A DNA stretch of 47,234 nt from Allobosea sp. ASV33 (GCF_016428755.1 NZ_JAELTI010000035.1:1-47234); one strand, 5' to 3'; positions 7,568 through 16,418 are shown, numbered from the stretch's first letter. Program-made: numbers and translations. The notes: a model not told the origin generated them from the letters alone.

Positions 7568-8137
7568 ATGACGCCGCTTGCCCTGGGTCCGCCGGCGACC
7601 GAGCCGGTGACGCTTGTTGAAGCCCGCCAGTTCCTGCGCCTCGACCAGACCGAGGAGGACGACCTGCTCGCCACCCTGATCACGGCCGCCCGGCTGATGA
7701 TCGAGGCGGCGTCGGGGCGCTGCCTGATCGAGCAGCCCTGGCGGATCGTGCTCGACCGTTGGCCGGCGGGGGGCGAGATCCGCCTGCCGCTTTCGCCGCT
7801 GCTGCGGATCGACGCGGCGCGCGTCTATGACGTGCTCGGGGCGGCCCAGGCCGTCGCCAGCGCGTCGCTGACGCTGGACAAGGCCGCCGATCCGCCGGTC
7901 GTTCGTCTGACGGGCGAGGTGCCCGAGATCGGGCGCGCCCATGGCGCGATCGAGATCGATCTCGTCGCCGGCTACGGAGCGACCGCCGCTGCCGTGCCCG
8001 CGCCGCTGCGGCAGGCGGTCCTGCGCCTGGCCGCGCGCTGGTTCGAGCAGCGCGGCGATGTCGCCGGGCGCGATGCACAGGCATTACCTGCCGCCATTGC
8101 CGCGCTGGTCGCGCCGTTTCGCCGCGGGAGGCTTTGA
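7568..8137 (+). CDS. GTA gp6, head-tail connector protein
   Basis: A 189-residue head-tail connector of the phage gp6 / phiE125 gp8 type. It begins with the usual VTLVEARQFLRLD helix pair and ends with a helical segment (LRLAARWFEQRGDV), and should form the adaptor ring under the portal. I choose ATG 7568 over the in-frame ATG at 7553 because GGGAG (7558-7562) sits 5 nt upstream of it. It is the first GTA gene after the inserted antisense protease pair, so it either depends on read-through over 1.8 kb or needs a new promoter. I see no clear promoter in 7454-7567. Confidence 0.88.
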   Translation: MTPLALGPPATEPVTLVEARQFLRLDQTEEDDLLATLITAARLMIEAASGRCLIEQPWRIVLDRWPAGGEIRLPLSPLLRIDAARVYDVLGAAQAVASASLTLDKAADPPVVRLTGEVPEIGRAHGAIEIDLVAGYGATAAAVPAPLRQAVLRLAARWFEQRGDVAGRDAQALPAAIAALVAPFRRGRL

Positions 8138-8139
8138 AG

Positions 8140-8475
8140 ATGGCGCAGGAATCGGCCGCCATCGGCCGGATGCGGCGCCGGCTCGTGCTGGAGGCGCCGG
8201 TGGCTTCGCCGGATGGTCTCGGCGGTGCGACAAAGGGTTTCGAGGCCGTGGCCGCGCTGTGGGCCCAGTTCGAATGGATCTCTGGCACCGAGGCCTGGCG
8301 GCAGGGTCGACCGGAGCAGTTGCGCAGCTATCGCATCACGATGCGCTGGCGGGGCGATGTCGATGCCGGCCGGCGGCTGCGTGACGGCGATCGCATCTTC
8401 GACATCCGTTCCGCCGCCGACCCGGATGGCGCGCGTCGGCGGCTGGTCTGCCTGGCCGAGGAGGTGACGCCATGA
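8140..8475 (+). CDS. GTA gp7, head closure / head-tail adaptor protein
   Basis: A 111-residue protein of the SPP1 gp16-like head-tail joining family. The conserved pattern is visible: IGRMRRRLVLEAP at the start, then a segment around WISGTEAW and an IRSAADPDGARRRLVCLAEE end. It would cap the connector and seal packaged DNA. An alternative TTG start at 8134 overlaps the previous stop codon, but the ATG at 8140 has better spacing to GGGAGG. Its TGA overlaps the ATG of gp8. Confidence 0.85.
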   Translation: MAQESAAIGRMRRRLVLEAPVASPDGLGGATKGFEAVAALWAQFEWISGTEAWRQGRPEQLRSYRITMRWRGDVDAGRRLRDGDRIFDIRSAADPDGARRRLVCLAEEVTP

Positions 8476-8882
8476 GCGATGCCATCCTGGCCCTTCGCGC
8501 CGCCGTTCAGGCGCGCCTCGTCGCGGATGCAGGCCTCACGGCGCTGATCGGCCCTGACCGCGTTTTCGACGAGGCGCCGCGTGCAGTGCGCGGGCTCTAT
8601 GTCGTCCATGGCGAGGTCGAGGCGCGCGACTGGTCGACCGGCAGCGACCGAGGCTGCGAGCAGGAATTCGCGCTCGTCGTCTGGGCCGCGCAGAGCGGCT
8701 CCTCGCGCCAGGCGCTGGAGGCCGCCGGCCTCATCGTCGCAGCACTCGATCAGTCCGCACTCGCCCTGGACGGGCACGCGCTGGTCAATCTGCGCTGGTT
8801 GTCGAGCCGGCTCGCACGCGAGACGCGCAACGGATTGCCGCAGGTGACGGTCCGCTTCCGCGCCGTCACCGAAACGCTCTAG
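8472..8882 (+). CDS. GTA gp8, tail completion protein (DUF3168)
   Basis: A 136-residue DUF3168 protein, the GTA gp8 / tail terminator type. The family features are the N-terminal ALRAAVQARLVADAGLTAL helix, a GPDRVFDEAP turn and the GCEQEFALVVWA strand pair. In siphophage-like particles it caps the head-proximal end of the tail tube. Starts by ATGA overlap with gp7. Intact. Confidence 0.88.
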   Translation: MSDAILALRAAVQARLVADAGLTALIGPDRVFDEAPRAVRGLYVVHGEVEARDWSTGSDRGCEQEFALVVWAAQSGSSRQALEAAGLIVAALDQSALALDGHALVNLRWLSSRLARETRNGLPQVTVRFRAVTETL

Positions 8883-8901
8883 CTCATAAAGGAGAAGCCG
8901 C

Positions 8902-9312
8902 ATGGCGGCACAGAAGGGCAAGGACCTGCTGCTCAAGGCGGGGGATGGTGCCGGCGGTTTCGTCACAGTCGCTGGCCTGAGGGCGCGCCAGATCGCCTTC
9001 AACGCCGAGACTGTCGATGTGACGCACTCGGAATCGGCCGGGCGCTGGCGCGAATTGCTGGCGGGAGCCGGGGTGCGCCGCGCAAGCATCAGCGGCGCCG
9101 GGATCTTCAAGGACGAAGCATCGGACACGCTTGTCCGTCAGAGCTTCTTCGACGGCATGATCCGGGACTGGCAGATCGTCGTGCCGGATTTCGGCACGAT
9201 CTCGGGGCCGTTCCAGCTCACGGGCCTGGAATATCGCGGCGACCATGCCGGCGAGGTCACCTTCGACCTTTCGCTGGAATCTGCCGGGCTCCTGGCCTTC
9301 GCGGCGCTGTGA
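8902..9312 (+). CDS. GTA gp9, major tail tube protein
   Basis: A 136-residue tail tube protein of the TP901-1 major tail family (GTA gp9). It starts MAAQKGKDLLLKAGDG, then shows the conserved TVDVTHSESAGRWRELL segment and a VTFDLSLESAG strand near the C terminus. Hexamers of this protein stack to form the tail tube. A GGAGAAG ribosome binding site precedes the ATG. Normal length. Confidence 0.92.
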   Translation: MAAQKGKDLLLKAGDGAGGFVTVAGLRARQIAFNAETVDVTHSESAGRWRELLAGAGVRRASISGAGIFKDEASDTLVRQSFFDGMIRDWQIVVPDFGTISGPFQLTGLEYRGDHAGEVTFDLSLESAGLLAFAAL

Positions 9313-9322
9313 GGAGATGGCC

Positions 9323-9667
9323 ATGGTCAACCGTCATCGCGGCGAGACCGCGCTCATGGTCGCCGGCGAAACCTTGCCGATGCGGCTGACGCTCGGTGCG
9401 CTCGCCGAACTCGAACACGCCTTCGCCGTCGATAGCCTGCCGGCGCTGGGCGAGCGCTTCGTTGAAGGCAGGCTTTCCGCCCGCGACATCATCCGCATCA
9501 TCGCGGCGGGCTTGCGCGGAGCGGGCAGGGCGATCCGTGACGAGGATGTCGCAGAGCTCTCCTTCGACGGCGGACTCGGTGGCGCGATCAAGGCCGCGAT
9601 CACGCTGCTCGAGGCGACCTTCGGAGAGGGAGGTGACGCTGCCCGCCCTCCGCAGCCGCCGGCCTAG
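9323..9667 (+). CDS. GTA gp10, tail assembly chaperone
   Basis: A 114-residue gene-transfer-agent gp10 family protein, probably a tail assembly chaperone that works with the tape measure. It shows the LTLGALAELEHAF and LSARDIIRIIAAGLRGAG segments typical of the family. ATG 9323 is chosen over ATG 9317 because GAGGAG (9311-9316) leaves 6 nt to it. The last residues (GDAARPPQPPA) look unstructured. The following chaperone gene lies in the -1 frame relative to this one and is open from 9637, overlapping the end of this gene. Confidence 0.85.
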   Translation: MVNRHRGETALMVAGETLPMRLTLGALAELEHAFAVDSLPALGERFVEGRLSARDIIRIIAAGLRGAGRAIRDEDVAELSFDGGLGGAIKAAITLLEATFGEGGDAARPPQPPA

Positions 9668-9696
9668 GCGCACCGGCGGGTTTTCCCTGGGACGAG

Positions 9697-9864
9697 GTGA
9701 TGGCCTTCGGGCTCGGGCGGCTGGCCTGGCCGCCCGATCGCTTCTGGGCCGCGACGCCGCGCGAGATCGCGGCGGCATTGCGGGCCCATCAAGAACCGTT
9801 CCGTAGCGCGGCTCCGGAGCGTCCCGCGCTGGCGGCGCTGATGGACGCCTTTCCAGACGCCTGA
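9697..9864 (+). CDS. GTA g10.1-type small tail chaperone (TIGR02216 family), start unclear
   Basis: A short frame between gp10 and the tape measure encoding a TIGR02216-type phage protein. Its core (FGLGRLAWPPDRFWAATP, then REIAAALRAH) is the recognisable family pattern of GLGxLxxxPxxFWxxTPxE. The first usable start codons are GTG 9697 and ATG 9700, giving about 55 residues. The conserved family start FPWDEVM continues upstream of them: residues GAPAGFPWDEV are read in the same open frame, which stays open back to 9637 but has no ATG, GTG or TTG before 9697. That frame is -1 relative to gp10. Either the protein is expressed by frameshift from gp10, or it starts late and lacks the conserved N terminus. 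Confidence 0.7.
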   Translation: MMAFGLGRLAWPPDRFWAATPREIAAALRAHQEPFRSAAPERPALAALMDAFPDA

Positions 9865-9900
9865 GGCGGCAATTCCAACCAACCTATCGAGGTAATGGTC

Positions 9901-10500
9901 ATGACGGACGACGACGGTATCGAGTCGGGAGGGCGCCTCTCGGACCTGAAGGCGATGGACCGGCTGACCCAGTCCCTGAGCCGATCCTCGGAGAGTTTCG
10001 GCAAGTCGATCGTCAGCGCCTTCTCGCGCGGCGTCGTCGAGGGGAAGCGTTTCGAGGACGTTCTGCGCAGCGTCGGCCGCTCGATGACCGACAGCCTGCT
10101 CAAGACCGCGTTGAAGCCGCTGCAGACCGGCCTGTCGAGCTTGCTGAGCACGGGCGTCAAGAGCCTGAGCGGACTGTTCGGCGGCATCGGCCTGGGCGGC
10201 TCGGGAGGCGGGGGCATTCCGGTGGCTCCTTTCGCAGAGGGCGGCATCGTCGCCTCGCCCTCCTATTTCCCGACCGGACGCGGGCTCGGCCTGATGGGCG
10301 AGCGCGGCGCCGAGGCGATCATGCCGCTCGCTCGCGGACCCGACGGGCGCCTCGGCGTCCGTGCCGGTGGCGGGCAGGGGCGGCCGCTCAATGTCGTCGT
10401 GCAGGTCTCGACCCCCGATGCCGAAAGCTTCCGCCGCTCGGAGGCGCAGGTTTCCGCTGCGATTGCGCGCGCGGTCGCGCGCGGGCGACGGGCTCTTTGA
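9901..10500 (+). CDS. GTA gp11, short tail tape measure protein
   Basis: A 199-residue tape measure protein. The short length is normal for GTAs, whose tails are short. It has a helical N-terminal half with SFGKSIVSAFSRGVVEGKRFE, a glycine-rich hinge (FGGIGLGGSGGGG) and the PFAEGGIVASPSYFP and MGERGAEAIMPL motifs found at the C-terminal end of many phage tape measures. ATG 9901 is preferred over ATG 9895 because GAGG (9889-9892) would be only 2 nt from the latter. Confidence 0.88.
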   Translation: MTDDDGIESGGRLSDLKAMDRLTQSLSRSSESFGKSIVSAFSRGVVEGKRFEDVLRSVGRSMTDSLLKTALKPLQTGLSSLLSTGVKSLSGLFGGIGLGGSGGGGIPVAPFAEGGIVASPSYFPTGRGLGLMGERGAEAIMPLARGPDGRLGVRAGGGQGRPLNVVVQVSTPDAESFRRSEAQVSAAIARAVARGRRAL

Positions 10501-10512
10501 GGGAGGGGAAGC

Positions 10513-11151
10513 ATGCCCGATTTCCATGAGGTCCGCTTCCCGCTCGATGTCGCGCGCGGCGCGCGCGGCGGGCCGGAGCGCCAGACCCAGATCGTGACGC
10601 TCGCTTCCGGGCGAGAAGTTCGAAACAGCCGCTGGGCCCATTCGCGCCGCCGCTACGACGCCGGGCTCGGTATCCGCAATCTCGATGCGCTGGCGGCCGT
10701 GGTGAGCTTCTTCGAGGAGCGTCGCGGCCGGCTCCACGGTTTCCGCTGGCGCGATCAGCTCGACTGGAAGAGTTGCCCGCCCTCGCAGCAGCCGGCCGCG
10801 ACCGACCAGGTCATCGGGGTCGGCGACGGCGTCGCAGCCACGTTCCAGCTCTGCAAGGCCTACGGGACAGGCAGCTCCGCCTATAGCCGCGAGATCACCA
10901 AACCCTGCGCTGGCACGGTCCGGGTCGCCATGGATGGCGTCGAGCTCGCGGGCGCGGCTTTCTCCTGCAACCTGTCGACCGGGCAGGTCACCTTCGCAGG
11001 TGACTCGATCCCGCCGCCGGCTGCCGTCGTGACAGCCGGCTTCGCTTTCGACGTTCCGGTCCGCTTCGACACCGACGCGATCGAGGTCGATCTCTCCGCC
11101 TTCGCGGCCGGCGAGATTCCGCGCGTTCCCGTGATCGAGATCATCCCCTGA
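10513..11151 (+). CDS. GTA gp12, distal tail protein (DUF2460)
   Basis: A 212-residue DUF2460 / TIGR02217 protein, the distal tail protein of R. capsulatus-type GTAs. The start FHEVRFPLDVARGARGGPER and the HGFRWRDQLDWKS segment are diagnostic. It joins the tube to the hub at the tail tip. A strong GGGAGGGG ribosome binding site precedes the ATG. Intact and of normal length. Confidence 0.92.
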   Translation: MPDFHEVRFPLDVARGARGGPERQTQIVTLASGREVRNSRWAHSRRRYDAGLGIRNLDALAAVVSFFEERRGRLHGFRWRDQLDWKSCPPSQQPAATDQVIGVGDGVAATFQLCKAYGTGSSAYSREITKPCAGTVRVAMDGVELAGAAFSCNLSTGQVTFAGDSIPPPAAVVTAGFAFDVPVRFDTDAIEVDLSAFAAGEIPRVPVIEIIP

Positions 11152-11161
11152 GGCCTGCTCC

Positions 11162-12043
11162 ATGCGTGACATTCCTTCTGCTCTCGCCGCCCATATCGAG
11201 GCGGCTGCGACCACGCTCTGCCATTGCTGGAGCCTGACGCGTCGCGACGGGCTCGTCCTCGGCTTCACCGATCACGATCGCAAGCTGTCCTTCGAGGGCG
11301 TCGATTTCGCCGCGACGGTCGGCCTCGAAGCCGCGGAAAGCGCGGCGGAACTGGGCTTCGCCATCGGTGGCGGCGAGGTCGCCGGCGCCTTCGCCGCCCT
11401 CGGCCTGAACGAGGCCGATCTTGCGCGCGGGCTCTATGACGATGCGCGCGTGCGCGTCTGGTTGGTCAACTGGGCCGATCCTGACCAGCGGGTCCTGCTG
11501 GAAGAGGGTTTCGTCGGCGAGATCAAACGGGGGGAAGCGAGCTTCACGGCCGAGATCCGCAGCGTCGCCAAGGTCTTCGACGAGGAGCGCGGCCGGCTCT
11601 ACATGCGCTCCTGCTCGGCGGATCTGGGGGACGCACGCTGCGGTGCCGCGCTCTCCGTGACGGAGGCCGATGTCGTCGAGAGCGACGGGCGGCTGTCAGT
11701 CTCGGTCGAGGGCATGGAGTCCTACGCCGATGGCCATTTCACCGGCGGTCGGCTCATTTTCACCAGTGGCGCCAATACGGGCTTCGCCACCGAGGTGAAG
11801 CGGCATGGCCGTGAAGGCGCGCAGGCGCTGTTCCAACTCTGGCAGGCGCCGGCGGCGCCGATCGTCCCCGGCGACGGCTTCAGGGTCACGCCGGGCTGCG
11901 ACAAAAGCTTCGCGACCTGTCGCGCCAAGTTCGGCAACGGCGTCAATTTCCGCGGCTTCCCGCATATGCCGACCACCGACTTCATCATCGGCGGAGTCCG
12001 CCCCGGCGATGGCGCGCTCGATGGCGGGAGCCTGTTCCGATGA
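11162..12043 (+). CDS. GTA gp13, tail hub protein (DUF2163) with four conserved-type cysteines
   Basis: A 293-residue DUF2163 / phage BR0599 protein, the tail hub. The N-terminal domain (residues 1-140) is a beta-rich hub fold beginning with the LCHCWSLTRRDG segment. The C-terminal domain holds C151, C160, C246 and C253 in CSADLGDARC and CDKSFATC, followed by GNGVNFRGFPHMP. Homologous hub proteins (lambda gpL and, as I recall, the R. capsulatus GTA hub) bind an iron-sulfur cluster through such cysteines; this is inference from the family. Its TGA overlaps the gp14 ATG. Confidence 0.92.
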   Translation: MRDIPSALAAHIEAAATTLCHCWSLTRRDGLVLGFTDHDRKLSFEGVDFAATVGLEAAESAAELGFAIGGGEVAGAFAALGLNEADLARGLYDDARVRVWLVNWADPDQRVLLEEGFVGEIKRGEASFTAEIRSVAKVFDEERGRLYMRSCSADLGDARCGAALSVTEADVVESDGRLSVSVEGMESYADGHFTGGRLIFTSGANTGFATEVKRHGREGAQALFQLWQAPAAPIVPGDGFRVTPGCDKSFATCRAKFGNGVNFRGFPHMPTTDFIIGGVRPGDGALDGGSLFR

Positions 12044-12471
12044 AGCGCCAGGAGATCGTCGAGGCCGCGCGGCTCTGGCTGGGCACGCCCTATCATCATC
12101 AGGCCTCGCTGCGCGGCGTCGGCTGCGATTGCCTCGGGCTGGTCCGCGGCGTCTGGCGCGATCTCTGCGGGGCTGAGCCGGAGGAGCCGCCGCCCTATTC
12201 GCCGAGCTGGGCCGAAAGCCTGCGGCAGGAGACGCTCGCGCTGGCGGCCGAGCGGCATCTGCTGCCGCTCGCTCTCACGGAAACGCGGCCGGGCGACGTG
12301 CTGCTCTTTCGCTGGCGCGAGCACCTGCCGGCCAAGCATTGCGCGATCCTCGCAGGCCCGGACCGCATCATCCATGCCCATGACGGTGCCGCCGTCGCCG
12401 AGGTCGCGTTCACGCCCTGGTGGCGGCGCCATCTCAGCCATGCCTTTTCCTTCCCCGGAGTGACCGACTAA
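12040..12471 (+). CDS. GTA gp14, NlpC/P60 tail-tip peptidoglycan peptidase
   Basis: A 143-residue NlpC/P60 cell-wall peptidase of the GTA type (TIGR02219). The catalytic cysteine is probably C31 in GCDCLGLV and the histidine H100 in AKHCAIL. In the particle it sits at the tail tip and opens peptidoglycan during DNA delivery. Start by ATGA overlap with gp13; its TAA shares one base with the gp15 ATG (TAATG), so the three genes are tightly coupled. Confidence 0.93.
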   Translation: MKRQEIVEAARLWLGTPYHHQASLRGVGCDCLGLVRGVWRDLCGAEPEEPPPYSPSWAESLRQETLALAAERHLLPLALTETRPGDVLLFRWREHLPAKHCAILAGPDRIIHAHDGAAVAEVAFTPWWRRHLSHAFSFPGVTD

Positions 12472-15400
12472 TGGCGACGCTTCTTCTCCAGGTTGCTGGC
12501 GCGGCGCTCGGATCGGCGCTCGGCGGGCCGATCGGCGGCGCCATCGGCCAGGCGTTCGGCGGTCTCGCCGGCGCGACAATCGACCAGGCCTGGATGGGCG
12601 GCGCCGGTGGCGGGAACAAGGTCGTCGATGGCCCGCGCCTCAAGGAGGTGAACGGTCTCGCCGCGACGGAGGGCGCCGCGATCCCGCGCCTCTACGGCCG
12701 CGCGCGGCTCGGCGGGCAATTGATCTGGGCGACGCGCTTCGAGGAGGAGGTCACGGTCTCGATCACGCGTACCAAGAGCGGCGGCAAGGGCGGGCGCTCG
12801 AAGAAGACCTACGAGACGACCTATAGCTACCATGCCAATCTCGCGATCGGACTATGCGAAGGGCCGATCGCCTTCGTCAGGCGCATCTGGGTCGATGGGC
12901 GCGAGCTCGATGTCCAGACCGTGCAGATGCGCGTCCATCACGGCTATGAGACGCAGGAGCCCGACCCGCTGATCGCAGCGAAGGAGGCGGGCGAGGCCCC
13001 GGCCTATCGCGGACTCGCCTATGTCGTGTTCGAACGCTTTCCGCTGGCCGACTACGGCAATCGCGTGCCGCAGTTCGATTTCGAGGTCGTGCGCGCCGTC
13101 GAAGGGTTGGGCGGAATGATCCGAGCGGTCGCGCTGACGCCCGGCGCCGGCGAGTTCGTCTATGACATCCGCCCGGTCAGCCACGAGCCCGAGGCCGGCG
13201 TAACCGAAAGCCTGACGCGCCACCAGCTCTATGGCGGCAGCGACGCCGACACCGCGCTCGGCCATCTCGCGGCGCTCTGCCCCAATCTTCGCCGTGTGTC
13301 GCTGGTCGTATCCTGGTTCGGCGACGATCTGCGTGCCGGCGCTTGCACGATCGCGCCACGGATCGAGATTCCGCATAAGCCGACGGTCGGCGCGGAGTGG
13401 TCGGTCGCCGGGCTGTCGCGCTCGTCGGCCCGTGTCGTCAGCCAGGTCGACGGCCGGCCCGCTTTCGGCGGTACGCCTTCGGACGAGAGCGTCGTCGCGC
13501 TGATCCGGCGCCTGCGCTTCGACTATGGCCTAGAGGTCGTGCTCTATCCCTTCCTGATGATGGACATCCCGGCCGGGAACGCACTGCCCGATCCCTATTC
13601 GGACGCGGCCAGCCAGCCGCGCTATCCCTGGCGCGGGCGCATCACCTGCTATCCTGCACCCGGCGAGCCGGACAGCCCGGAAGGTGGCGCGGCGCTTGCG
13701 GCTCAGATCGCGACCTTCGTGGGAACGGTCGGCCCGGCCGATATGGCTGTTGCCGGAGCGAGCGTCACCTGCGCCAAGCCGGATGAATGGTCTTACCGCC
13801 GGCTCGTCATGCACTGCGCCGCGCTGGCCCAGGCAGCGGGCGGCGTCGAGGGCTTTGTCGTCGGTTCCGAGATGGTCGGCCTGACGCATCTGCGCGGTGC
13901 CGCCGGATACCCGATGGTCGATCAGCTCGCGGCCGTTGCGCAAGACGTGAAGACGATGCTGCCGGGTGCGACGCTGACCTATGCCGCCGACTGGACCGAG
14001 TATGGCGGGGATGTGCGCGACGATGGCGATACCATCGATTTTCCGCTCGATCCGCTCTGGGCTTCTCCCGCGATCGGCGCGATCGGCATCGATTTCTATC
14101 CGCCGCTCTCGGACTGGCGCGATTCCGGGGATCATGCCGATGCCGCGATCGCGCGCGGTCCGGCCGATCTCGCCTATCTGCGCCAGCGCCTGACGGCGGG
14201 CGAGGCCTATGACTGGTACTATGCCGACGAGGCCGACAGGGCCGCGCAGGCGCGCCAGCCGATCACAGACGGCGCCTATGGCAAGCCCTGGATCTACCGG
14301 CCGAAGGATCTCTGGGGTTGGTGGAGCCAGGCCCATATCCGCCGCGCGGGTGGCGTCGAGACGAGCGCAACCCCGTTCGTACCCGGAGCGAAGCCGATCT
14401 GGCTGACCGAGATCGGCGTACCTGCCGTCGACAAGGGCGCCAATGCGCCCAACATGTTCCCCGATCCAAAATCGGACGAGGGTGGATTTCCGCCGTTTTC
14501 GAGTGGCGCCCGCGACGATCTCGTTCAGGCGCGGGCGCTGGAGGCGATCATCTCGGGCTTCGATCCGGCTCGGGCGGGGTTCGATGCCGCGCGCAACCCG
14601 GTCCATCCCGTGAGCGGCATCCGCATGGTCGATCCCAACAGGATCTTCGTGTGGAACTGGGATACGCGGCCATTCCCGGCCTTTCCCGATCTCTCAGGAA
14701 TCTGGGCCGATGGAGCGAATTTCGAGACCGGCCATTGGCTGAACGGGCGCCTCGAAGGCACGCCTGTCGACCGGCTGGTCACGAAGCTCCTGGCCGATTT
14801 CGGATTGCCGGCAGCCGATCGGGTCGTCGTCGACGGCTTCGTCGACGGCTATGTACTGGACCGCCCGCTATCAGCCCGGCAGGCGCTGGAGCCGCTCGCC
14901 CAGAGCTTCGGCTTCGATGCGATCATGAGCACCGGCGCCCTGCGCTTCGAGGGCCGGGGCGGCAAGGTCTCGCGCCTGCTCGGCCCCGACGATCTGGTTC
15001 CGGATCGCGATGGCGAGCCCTTCACATTGCGCCGCAGTCAGGAGACGGAACTGCCGCTCGAACTGCGTCTCGGTTTCAGCGACAGCGAGGCCGATTATCG
15101 CAACGCCGCTGCACGCTCGCGTCGGCTGGCCGGGGCGGCCCGACGCGAAGTCGCCGTCGAAACCGCGATCGTGACCCGTTCGGCCGAAGGGCGCCGCCTT
15201 GCGGACCAGCGCCTGCAGGAGGCTTGGGCGGCGCGCGAGAGCCTCGAATGCGAACTGTCGCCGCGGTGCATCGGCGTCGAGCCCGGCGATGTGCTGTCCG
15301 TCCCGGTCGAGACCGGAAACCGGCTGTTCCGCGTCACCCGCATCGCCGACGGCCCAACACGGCGGATCAGCGCTCGCGCCGTCGAGCCGGCGATCTATGT

Positions 15401-16391
15401 CTCGACTGGAGCGACCGGCGGCACGCGTCCGCCGCGCATTCCTCCAGCCCTGCCCGGACGGCCGCTGGCCGTGCCGCTCGCCCTGCCGATCGTCACTGTG
15501 CAGCCGCCGCCCTTGCTGTCGCTTGCCGCATTCGCCGCACCCTGGCCGGGTGCGCTGGCGATCTGGCGCGCCGACGAAGCCGGACTGTTCGAACTCGACG
15601 GCTTCGTCGAGGCGCCTTCGATCGTCGGCGAGACTTTGACGGCGCTGCCGCCGGGGCCGCTCTGGCGGACGGACCGGCGTGCCGTGCTGGAGGTCCGGCT
15701 GCGCGGTGGCGTGCTGTCGTCCGTCTCGCCGGAAGCGGCATTGGCCGGGGCGAACGCGGTCGCCTTGGTCGGAGCAGATGGCAAGGTCGAGATCGTCACG
15801 GTTTCGCAGGTCGAACTGATCGGACCACAGCGCTTCCGTCTGTCCAGGCTGATTCGCGGGCTCGGTGGGAGCGAGGCGCCGGCTGCGCGCCTTCTGCCGG
15901 CGGGTGCCCGCGTCGTGGTGCTGGACGGTGCCTCTGTCGCGCTGACAGCCGATCTCGCCGATCTCGGCCGGGTGCGGCGCTATCGCGTCGGCCCGGCCCG
16001 CGACGATGTCGGCGATGCGACGATGGTCGAGTTCGAAGCCACGATTGCCGGAGAGCCGCTCGTTCCGCTGCCTCCCGTCCGTCCGAAAGCCCGGCGGACC
16101 GGAGATGGCATTGCCCTGAGCTGGCTCAGGCGAACGCGGATCGACGGCGATTCCTGGGAGCTGGCGGAAGTGCCGTTAGGGGAGGAGAGCGAGCGCTACG
16201 AGATCGGCATTCTCGACGGCGAGGATCTACGCCATGCCGAAATCGTGAACGCGCCCACATGGGTCTATCCGTCCGCACAGGAACTCGCGGATTTCGGTTC
16301 ACCGCAGCAGGAGATCACGCTTTCGCTCCGCCAGCTCAGCACCACGATCGGGCACGGGCGGGAATGGCGTGGACGGATCTCGGTACGCTGA
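12471..16391 (+). CDS. GTA gp15, host-specificity / megatron baseplate protein
   Basis: A 1306-residue tail-fibre-like protein, the largest of the cluster. It starts with a glycine-rich hydrophobic segment (LGSALGGPIGGAIGQAFGGL), then a hub domain, a GTA-type TIM-barrel domain (about residues 430-750, with ADWTEYGGD near 503 and WLTEIGVPAVDKG near 643) and a phage-tail / receptor-binding C-terminal part. In the R. capsulatus GTA the equivalent protein forms the tip and contacts the cell. The start is fixed by the TAATG overlap. No frame break. It is the last recognisable GTA gene; no terminator follows before the feu genes. Confidence 0.92.
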   Translation: MATLLLQVAGAALGSALGGPIGGAIGQAFGGLAGATIDQAWMGGAGGGNKVVDGPRLKEVNGLAATEGAAIPRLYGRARLGGQLIWATRFEEEVTVSITRTKSGGKGGRSKKTYETTYSYHANLAIGLCEGPIAFVRRIWVDGRELDVQTVQMRVHHGYETQEPDPLIAAKEAGEAPAYRGLAYVVFERFPLADYGNRVPQFDFEVVRAVEGLGGMIRAVALTPGAGEFVYDIRPVSHEPEAGVTESLTRHQLYGGSDADTALGHLAALCPNLRRVSLVVSWFGDDLRAGACTIAPRIEIPHKPTVGAEWSVAGLSRSSARVVSQVDGRPAFGGTPSDESVVALIRRLRFDYGLEVVLYPFLMMDIPAGNALPDPYSDAASQPRYPWRGRITCYPAPGEPDSPEGGAALAAQIATFVGTVGPADMAVAGASVTCAKPDEWSYRRLVMHCAALAQAAGGVEGFVVGSEMVGLTHLRGAAGYPMVDQLAAVAQDVKTMLPGATLTYAADWTEYGGDVRDDGDTIDFPLDPLWASPAIGAIGIDFYPPLSDWRDSGDHADAAIARGPADLAYLRQRLTAGEAYDWYYADEADRAAQARQPITDGAYGKPWIYRPKDLWGWWSQAHIRRAGGVETSATPFVPGAKPIWLTEIGVPAVDKGANAPNMFPDPKSDEGGFPPFSSGARDDLVQARALEAIISGFDPARAGFDAARNPVHPVSGIRMVDPNRIFVWNWDTRPFPAFPDLSGIWADGANFETGHWLNGRLEGTPVDRLVTKLLADFGLPAADRVVVDGFVDGYVLDRPLSARQALEPLAQSFGFDAIMSTGALRFEGRGGKVSRLLGPDDLVPDRDGEPFTLRRSQETELPLELRLGFSDSEADYRNAAARSRRLAGAARREVAVETAIVTRSAEGRRLADQRLQEAWAARESLECELSPRCIGVEPGDVLSVPVETGNRLFRVTRIADGPTRRISARAVEPAIYVSTGATGGTRPPRIPPALPGRPLAVPLALPIVTVQPPPLLSLAAFAAPWPGALAIWRADEAGLFELDGFVEAPSIVGETLTALPPGPLWRTDRRAVLEVRLRGGVLSSVSPEAALAGANAVALVGADGKVEIVTVSQVELIGPQRFRLSRLIRGLGGSEAPAARLLPAGARVVVLDGASVALTADLADLGRVRRYRVGPARDDVGDATMVEFEATIAGEPLVPLPPVRPKARRTGDGIALSWLRRTRIDGDSWELAEVPLGEESERYEIGILDGEDLRHAEIVNAPTWVYPSAQELADFGSPQQEITLSLRQLSTTIGHGREWRGRISVR

Positions 16392-16418
16392 TCTACTGTG
16401 AGTTGTGAACGAGGCGAT

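Noticed and set aside
9901..10500. Tape measure gene looks truncated compared with phage tape measures
   Set aside because: Short tape measures of about 200 residues are normal for R. capsulatus-type GTAs and match their short tails.
1..16391. Whole GTA cluster considered as an active prophage
   Set aside because: No integrase, replication, repressor, lysis or attachment-site sequences are visible, and the gene order is that of vertically inherited GTAs.
14318..16408. Second open frame of about 700 codons inside the large GTA tail gene
   Set aside because: Very arginine-rich translation in the +1 frame of gp15, which is clearly the real product.
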